This document shows, piece by piece, positions 58,057 to 64,000 of a stretch of DNA of 64,000 bases. This DNA is from Sanguinoderma infundibulare. Lineage: Eukaryota > Basidiomycota > Agaricomycetes > Polyporales > Polyporaceae. The stretch lies in assembly GCA_032821775.1 (NCBI GenBank), contig JAVLRN010000006.1:2728001-2792000 (forward strand). Direction: 5' to 3'. Each line of letters opens with the position of its first letter. Position 1 is the stretch's first letter. The notes under the pieces are model-generated. The model was not told where the DNA came from, did no database searches, and worked only from the letters and a program-made list of their open reading frames with translations. The position numbers and the translations under genes were made by a program.

Positions 58057-59984
58057 ATGTCTGCCACCACGAACGGAGACGCGAAGTATGGCTCGCGGCC
58101 GACCGCGATCCTGCATCGCACACCCTGGAGGCCACCAGTCGCGTCCTCCGCGGAGGGCATGTACATCACGCTCGAGGACGGCAAGAAGCTAATTGACGCC
58201 GTCGGCGGTGCGGCGGTGACGTGCATTGGGAACTCGCATCCGAAGGTGAAGCAGGCGATCAAGGATCAGGTCGAGAAGGTCTCTTGTGAGTGCCGAATCC
58301 TCCACTCGCCCCGAGCACGCCCATCGAACGCGGATCGGATTAGATGTATACAACATGCAACTGTCAAACGAACCCGCGGAGGAGCTGGCGCACTACCTCG
58401 TCGAGTCCAGCAAAGGCGCGTTCGCCGCGGTTGGGTTCGTCTCAGGAGGTGCGTGCCATCGTGCGTCCATCGCGTGCCGGACGCCCTCATACCCGCATCG
58501 TCTCCGCGCGTCGCTTTCCAGGCTCCGAGGCGATGGACGGGGTGATCAAGACCGCGCGCCAGTATTTCAACGAGATCGGCCAGACGCAGCGGACGAACTT
58601 CATCGCGCGCAAGCTCTCTTTCCACGGCAACACGCTCGGCACCCTCTCGCTCGCGTACCATCCTACACGAAGGGGCCCGTACCTCGCCCTCCTCAATGAA
58701 AAGTCGTTCCATCATGTCTCTCCGGCGTATGCGGCGCGGTTCAAGGCCAAGGAGGAGAGCGAGGACGAATACGTGGAGAGGCTGAGGAAGGAGCTGGAGG
58801 ACAAGTTCTTGGAGCTTGGGCCGGATACGGTTGTTGGATGTGCGTGTTTCGATTCGGCATCAGCAAAAGCTCCCTCCCCTGACGGCTCCTGAGCCTTCCT
58901 GATGCCCAGCATAAGCGCGACAGATCGTGTCAGGCTCTCAGGCTGAGTAGACCAGCCTGAGAGCCTGACGGCGTTCTGAACCGCTTAGGAGGCGCTTCAG
59001 GAAGCTCAGGGACTGTCAGGAATTGGTCAGGGAAGCGAGCTTTTCCTGATGCCGCCCGCCCCCCCGCCGGGTGCTTGCGTGCATACGTACTTATCGGGAT
59101 TGTGAAGTCGTCGCGGAGACCGTTGTAGGCGCAACAACGGGTGTAGTCGCAGCGCCGAAAGGCTACTTCAAAGCGATGAAGTCCGTCTGCGACAAATACG
59201 GGGCGCTCTTCATCCTCGACGAGGTCATGAGTGGGATGGGCCGTACGTCTGCCCTCAGCGCTCGCTATGCGATGTTACATCTAACGGCCCAAACGTGATC
59301 GTCAGGTATGGGTACTCTGCATGCTTGGGAGAGCTACGGAGATGGCATCGCACCTGACATCCAAGCGGTCGCGAAAGGCCTTGGCGGAGGGTGAGTATAA
59401 CGCAGCATACGTCCCAAGGTACCTCCGCATACTGACCCCGAACCAGGTACGTCTCCATTGGGGCGGTCCTCATGTCGAAGCGGGTCGCCGACGGCGTCCG
59501 AGACAACGCCGGCTACTGGAAGCACGGGCACACGTACCAGGCACATCCCATCGCCTGTGCGGGAGCTCTCGCGGTCCAGAAGGTGATCGTCGAGGAGGAC
59601 CTCCTTGCCAACATCAACACGCAAGGCGCACATCTTGGCGCGCTCCTTCGTACCCGCCTCACGGGCCCGAACGCGCGCGCGGCGCCGTACGTGTTCGACA
59701 TCCGCGGTGGGGCCGGGTGGTGGGGCGTCGAGTGGGAGTTCGACGTGCCCACCGCGCAGGAGAAGGGGTACGAGGGCAAGACGTTCGCAATGGATGTGCA
59801 GGCGCGCGCGTTGGACCACGGGCTGGTCATCATGGGCTTCACGGGCGGCGCGAACCTCGAGGGCACGAAGGGGAACCACAACATGCTCTCGCCGGCGTAC
59901 AACGTGACGAAGGAGCAGGTCGAGACGATCGTGGATATCTTTGTGAAGAGCATCGAGGAGGTGCTTGCGGAGAACGGGCTGTAG
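58057..59984 (+). CDS. PLP-dependent class III aminotransferase
   Basis: The start is ATG 58057 (MSATTNGDAKYGSRP), followed by an N-terminal domain with DAVGGAAVTCIGNSHPKV. Exon 2 opens YVYNMQLSNEPAEELAH after splicing. The cofactor-binding GGSEAMDGVIKTARQYF, the ILDEVMSGMGR aspartate segment and the Schiff-base lysine in AVAKGLGGGYVSIGA are all present. The C-terminal exon runs to the stop at 59984. The family includes ornithine, GABA and omega-amino acid transaminases; the fungal type here is an adenosylmethionine-8-amino-7-oxononanoate/taurine-like group and its amino donor cannot be named. One intron carries a 200-bp inverted-repeat element. Confidence 0.88.
58855..59054. mobile_element. 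200-bp inverted-repeat element in an aminotransferase intron
   Basis: The ends, 58855-58883 and 59026-59054, are inverted repeats of 29 bp with about 26 matches, starting CGGCATCAG. Inside lies a perfect 16-bp palindrome (58929-58944 with 58954-58969, 9-nt loop). TCAGG/CCTGA words recur throughout. The host intron is about 270 nt where neighbours are 50-60 nt. It looks like a MITE, but I see no clear target-site duplication, so superfamily is open. Confidence 0.7.
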
Positions 59985-60158
59985 GTGCCGATACCGTGTG
60001 GCGAAGAATACCCACTTGCTGTACAAGACGACTCTAAACGGTGTACCTAGTTGATGTTCACGCGTAGTGAGTGCGTCCACTCTCCGAGCATTTTCCAGCC
60101 ACAGTCGCATCGATTTGTATGTATTTTACGACACGAAGCCCGACGAATATCCAACCGC

Positions 60159-60942
60159 TCAGGGCGCAGTGCCTAAACCAATGGTGAGTCTCATCCCTCC
60201 GTCAGGTCGACAACTGAAATTTACTAACCTTGGTTGCCGCAGCCGACCGACGGCCAAAGCCCGGCAGATTCGCCCTTGATGCACGAGCCGTTCCAGAGCG
60301 AGCTGCCGTCTGAGCCCGACCACTCGCTGCACGACACCTCGGTGTACGTGCCGGTGAGCGCACCGTGGCCGGAGGGGAAGAACGCGTTCGCGCCTCCGGT
60401 GTCCTCGCAGATGTCGAAGCTGCGTCATTGAGTGAGTTTAATCATTTATCTGTAACGACGATCGACGGCGTACTGGACGGGCTCATTGTGCTCGTTGTTC
60501 GGGTTGCTCGTCGACTGGGCGCACCACTCGGAGTTGCCCGCGACGGGGCAAAGGTCGGTGACCTTGACGATGATGGTGTTGAACGGGCCGGTGTACGAGG
60601 GCGAGTACGGGTCTGCGCTCCCGGTGAGGGAGAAGCAGCGGCCGCACGCGTCCCCGGGCCCGAGGCCGGGCGAGGACCCGAACGTGAGCTGGCTCACGGC
60701 CGCGGTGTAGCCGTTCGCTGCGACGCCGCAGGCTGCGAGGCGTGGTGGGGGTCAGCAATGGACCTTGCATGAAGAGGATGAGGTGCACCTGCTTGGGAGC
60801 ACCCAGAGTAGTGCGTGAAGGACGCGGAGCCGGACGGGTTCTGGACGTAGCCCCCGGTCGCTCGCTTGTCGGCGGCAGAGACGCAGCTGGCTATGGTCGC
60901 GATGGCGACGAACTGGGCGACGAGGAGGAGCTTGTTCGTCAT
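60159..60942 (-). CDS. GH45 endoglucanase, subfamily C
   Basis: Four exons on the minus strand. A signal peptide (MTNKLLLVAQFVAIATIASC) ends near the KR site before ATGGYVQNPSG. The mature domain follows the small subfamily-C enzymes of white-rot fungi: SFTHYSGC, ACGVAANGYTAAV, GDACGRCFSLTG, KVTDLCPV, then, over an intron, NEPVHFDICEDTGG and FFPSGHGALTGTYTEVSC, ending CGNQGTAP after a last short intron (stop at 60159-60161). The Asp in FDICED corresponds to the catalytic acid of the subfamily. It is secreted, hydrolyses beta-1,4-glucan, has no carbohydrate-binding module, and is about 205 residues long. If the last intron is not spliced the protein ends at CGNQG (60224). Confidence 0.93.
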
Positions 60943-61015
60943 GACGCTTTTCGGTTTGCGGATGCGCTCAGTGGATGGTGGTCCGAAGGGACCAGAGGAC
61001 GCCATACGTCCCCTT

Positions 61016-61021
61016 CTTATA
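61016..61021 (-). promoter_or_regulatory. TATA box of the GH45 gene
   Basis: TATAAG on the minus strand, 74 bp before the ATG at 60942, at usual distance for a fungal secreted-enzyme gene. Confidence 0.5.
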
Positions 61022-61317
61022 CGCGTCGGCACTTGTACGTCGGCTCGCGGCCTGAATCTTTGGCAGGGTGAATATGAGGGCTTTTGATATTTGTAGTGAG
61101 GGCGCAGCGAGCCTGGACGGAATGTATATTTTTGCCGAAGGTGGATGGGGTGCGCATCAATGTTGGGTCGGCTGGGAAAGCTGCGTTTCAAGCGGATACG
61201 TCATGCGGCCCATCCGAACACTGCGGGTAGTGTGGCTGTGTGCATGATAGCCGAGGCGTTGAGTAGAGCGCGGCCAGGTGCGGCAAGCGGCGACGGGAGT
61301 ACCAGGTAGAACGGCTG

Positions 61318-61595
61318 TGATAGGGCATGTTTTGAGCTCTATAGTACGGTAGGAGTATGTTTTAGGGACTATAGTACAGTAGGGAGCTCTGGGAGACAGT
61401 AGGAGGGGTCTGCAGGACAGGAGGGCATGTTCTGGGCAGTAGCGCACTCACGAGTATGACAGGGCATGTTTTAGGGACTATAGTACAGTAGGAGCATCTT
61501 TTTGAGCTCTATAGTAGGGTAGGGAGCTCTGGGAGACGATAGGAGGGGTCTGAGGACAGGAGGGCATGTTCCGGGCACAAGCGCACTCAATTCGA
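61318..61595. repeat. 139-bp tandem duplication with CTATAGTAC motifs
   Basis: Two head-to-tail copies (61318-61456 and 61457-61595), each starting TGAYAGGGCATGTTTT and each holding two CTATAGTA(C/G)(A/G)GTAGG words. The tandem unit's block at 180-310 has a single version of the same sequence. Confidence 0.75.
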
Positions 61596-62801
61596 CCATC
61601 ATGGGTTCAACGAAAACCACTGGATTCGGTACAGCTACCTAGTACACAGTACACTACTCGTATATACACACTATGCACTCCCACGAATCACCACCCATTC
61701 GACTCGAGAGGCCGCGCATTGAGTGCAGAGAGCCTGAGGATGTTGAGATGTGTGGCCCTGGGCCGAACAAACTAGCTCACCCTGGAGTGTCGCTCCCTCT
61801 GTTGTCAGTTGGGGGATGTTGAGAGATGGAATGGCGTGCGGAAGGTGCCTTACGGAGGAATAGCGTAAGTGGCCGACATCGTCCATGGGCGAGCAGAGAC
61901 AGTACCAAGTGTCCATACTGTGAAAGTTCGAGATTCGCGCCTGAAGGCCTGACAATTCGAATTGACTTCAGTGTGCCGCACGGAACTCGTTCGAGGACGT
62001 ACCAAGTTCGGGCACTCCACAAGCAAACAGTGTGGTACAATCGCATTCCGGGCGGACGCGGTACCAAGATGTGTGCCCAAAGCTATGAATGTTCTGTTGA
62101 CAGGCCCCGGTAAGCATTTGTGATGACGCACTCCAAAGCGACCAGAAGCACAATGTACCAAGCGTGTCCTTGATGGCATCGCGCCCTCAACATGAAGACC
62201 TGGTCGACGCTGGCTGGCCTTTGCGAGCTCTTTACAGCACTCGCGTGCCTCCGCTCGTTGCTTCCCTGCTGTGCATCTCTTTCTTCGTGTGTGCACCGTT
62301 TTCCCGCTTTTGGTTTCATTCTACTCAGTCCGTGCGCCTGGATACTTGTTAAATCGCTCATTGCTGTACCAAACCGGCTCAATGGATCACGTACCAAGTA
62401 ATGCCGACCCCGGACCAACTAGCTCGATTGGAGAGCTTACGAGAGGTGCTGTCCATACAGTCAAAGTTCGAAATTTGGGCATGGAGTCTTGAAACTTCAA
62501 ACCGAGGTCAGTGCGTGGCGTGGGATGGGCAGATGCGGTATCAGGTTGTGCACCAAGAGGAGCTACGAAAGCCTTGTTAAAGGCCGCAATAGGTGTTCAC
62601 CACACTAGCGGAAGAACGGCGTACCAAGCGTGTACTTGATGCGATCACGCACCGGTCGACGCCCATCGAGATATTATGATTCCCGCAAAGCGCGAGCATC
62701 CAGATGATGTACGTACCAAGTTGCACATGCACACGTCAAGAGTCCATCAGCACGAGTATGACATGACAGCCAGACGACTACTCACTTTGACCAGTGTGGC
62801 C

Positions 62802-63450
62802 TCAAGGGTTGCGGCACGTCTGCCGAAGGAGAATCCATGAGCCCTCGCATTGGACAGCTTGAGGAGAAAAGAATCGCTCACCGGCGTGGTCCATGTCGTC
62901 CTTGCTCGTCGCGCAGATGCAGATCACGTCAAACACCTTCTCATGATCACCCTGCCCAAAGCGCTTCAGCAACCTGTCCGGCGTGTCCATGCGGTCCGCG
63001 AGCCCTCGAGCGCGGTCCATGGCCTCCACGCTGATATCCCCAGGGAACACGATGATCTTGAAGTGCATGTCGGAAGGCATGACATCGTAAATGTTGATGG
63101 GGGTGGTGTCAGCCGAGTGGACGAAGTCGTACGGGATCATGCGCTCGCCCACGATGAGCTTTGATGCACAGGGGTGTTGCTTCAGATCGACGATCACTGA
63201 GGGCTCGTAGAGGATGTCGATCCTGCTTGCGAAGTCGCGCGATGTACGGTGCATCCTGCAAGAGTGACAGAGCAATGCTCGTCAGCACCTGAATCCTGGC
63301 AAAACAGCAGGGAAGGAGATACGAACACGCGAAATTCCTCATGCAACACGCCATTTGCGTGTCCCTCGGTCTGGGGCTTGTCGTTGAAAAGCTTGGACCA
63401 CATTTTGTCAAAGTTGATGACGTCCTGAGCGAACTTGAGTCGCTCAGACT
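62802..63450 (-). pseudogene. Phenol 2-monooxygenase fragment, C-terminal domain
   Basis: Two minus-strand exons. The first reads SLRLKFAQDVINFDKMW-type helix sequence and ends LHEEFRVFV. The second reads ASKLIVGERMIPYDFV, INIYDVMPSD, FKIIVFPGDISVEAMDRA and HEKVFDVICICATSKDDMD, all features of the phenol hydroxylase dimerisation domain. The open frame is undamaged here, unlike the relic in the tandem unit. The FAD and substrate domains upstream are absent and the normal C-terminal end is missing, so it is a fragment. Confidence 0.8.
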
Positions 63451-63829
63451 CGTACTAAATGCCGTGCGTGAGGTTGGTTTTGTCCGATGCGAACGTGGAC
63501 GTATCTCAGCATTGCAGCGTTGCGATGGCGGCTTTGTGGCATGGGATGTGCGTGCCCTTTGGAATTTGGGGCATTGCTTCACGTACCAAGTCATAATGGC
63601 CGCCTGTGGATGGCATGATGTGTAGAACACGGCGGGACGGCCAGAGACGGAAACCGGCACGAAGAAATGCCATGACAGCGCTCGGTCTCTATGTCAATGT
63701 GCGTCAGAATCGAAAGCCATGAGTGAACAGACGACCACCTCACCTTGGATCTTGGGAGTTGTGCGGTAGTTGTAGGAGACCATGTAGAGGCCATCATCGC
63801 ACTGCAGTAGTCATGGGGGGCTCGGCGGT

Positions 63830-64000
63830 GGGCACGGGAGCGAAGACGTCGGACCGGAAGGAGTCCAACTGCAGCGAGCTACGGTCAGCATGTGAGAGAG
63901 ATTTAGAGAGATCACTGGTACGTACTTTTCGAGGGACGATGAAAGTAATGGCCTGGATCGAGTTCGCAGCAACCTTCGATGCACGTGCGATCTCGCAGTC
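63830..64000 (-). CDS. Coronin, partial (C-terminal part of the beta-propeller region)
   Basis: The minus strand from the window edge reads CEIARASKVAANSIQAITFI then VPRK, a 59-nt intron (GTACGT...CTGCAG), then DSFRSDVFAPVPTAEPPMTT. This matches the segment of coronins that follows the WD repeats (IVPRK.DSFQ.D.FPP.P..EP). Coronins bind actin filaments. After MTT the expected continuation is lost and sequence shared with the dispersed repeat begins. The gene is thus either cut there or the piece is part of the repeat. Most of it lies outside the window. Confidence 0.6.

Larger units (their letters stand above)
61230..63830 (+). repeat. Diverged copy of the mosaic GTACCAAG repeat
   Basis: This region aligns in pieces with 100-1500 and 3540-3790 of the tandem unit. 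GTACCAAG occurs at 61902, 61999, 62061, 62155, 62391, 62621, 62713 and 63583, all on the plus strand. The segment around 62420-62640 is itself a worn repeat of 61880-62180, so the block has internal duplication. A phenol hydroxylase fragment is embedded in reverse orientation (62802-63450). No transposition gene is visible. Confidence 0.7.

Overview
The window is nuclear DNA from a filamentous basidiomycete, most likely a wood-decay Agaricomycete close to Polyporales. Genes carry many short introns (mostly 45-80 nt) with GTRNGT/YAG ends, CT-rich leaders and occasional TATA boxes. The content fits that group: a subfamily-C GH45 endoglucanase, a laccase relic, phenol hydroxylase relics, two DUF6533 seven-helix proteins and intron-containing tRNAs.

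Positions 1-24388 are a tandem array. A 12,154-bp unit lies at 81-12234 and again at 12235-24388 with no difference that I could find, and its last 80 bp occur a third time (1-80, 12155-12234, 24309-24388). Either more copies lie to the left, or the unit arose by unequal exchange between flanking direct repeats. Each unit holds a mosaic of decayed gene pieces (0-5.5 kb: a repeat block marked by the octamer GTACCAAG, a laccase relic, a phenol hydroxylase relic), then a small hypothetical gene on the minus strand, a ubiquitin-like/WLM metalloprotease gene with an early stop, a 626-bp non-autonomous hAT element with a perfect 8-bp target-site duplication, and a His-rich repeat protein with a clear promoter.

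From 24.4 to 33 kb there is a poorly coding stretch, a tRNA-Arg, a single-pass membrane protein and two tandem DUF6533 genes. From 33.2 to 50.2 kb lies a dense housekeeping block: a Ufd4/TRIP12-type HECT ubiquitin ligase, the G-patch splicing factor TFIP11/Ntr1, ribosomal protein eS4, the crosslink-repair nuclease Pso2/Snm1 and an AKR7-type aldo-keto reductase. From 50.3 to 53.2 kb are uncertain reading frames and a relic of the aldo-keto reductase. From 53.2 to 61 kb come tRNA-Pro, proteasome ATPase Rpt4, a HAD hydrolase, a class III aminotransferase with a 200-bp inverted-repeat element in an intron, and the GH45 endoglucanase.

The right end (about 61.2-63.9 kb) is a diverged copy of the same mosaic repeat found at the left of the 12-kb unit, with its own phenol hydroxylase fragment in inverted orientation, and it abuts coding exons of a coronin at the window edge. 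Functionally the intact genes fall into protein turnover (Ufd4, Rpt4, the WLM protease), DNA-damage handling (Pso2, WLM protease), RNA and ribosome work (TFIP11, eS4, tRNAs) and lignocellulose or aromatic breakdown (GH45; the laccase and phenol hydroxylase relics).
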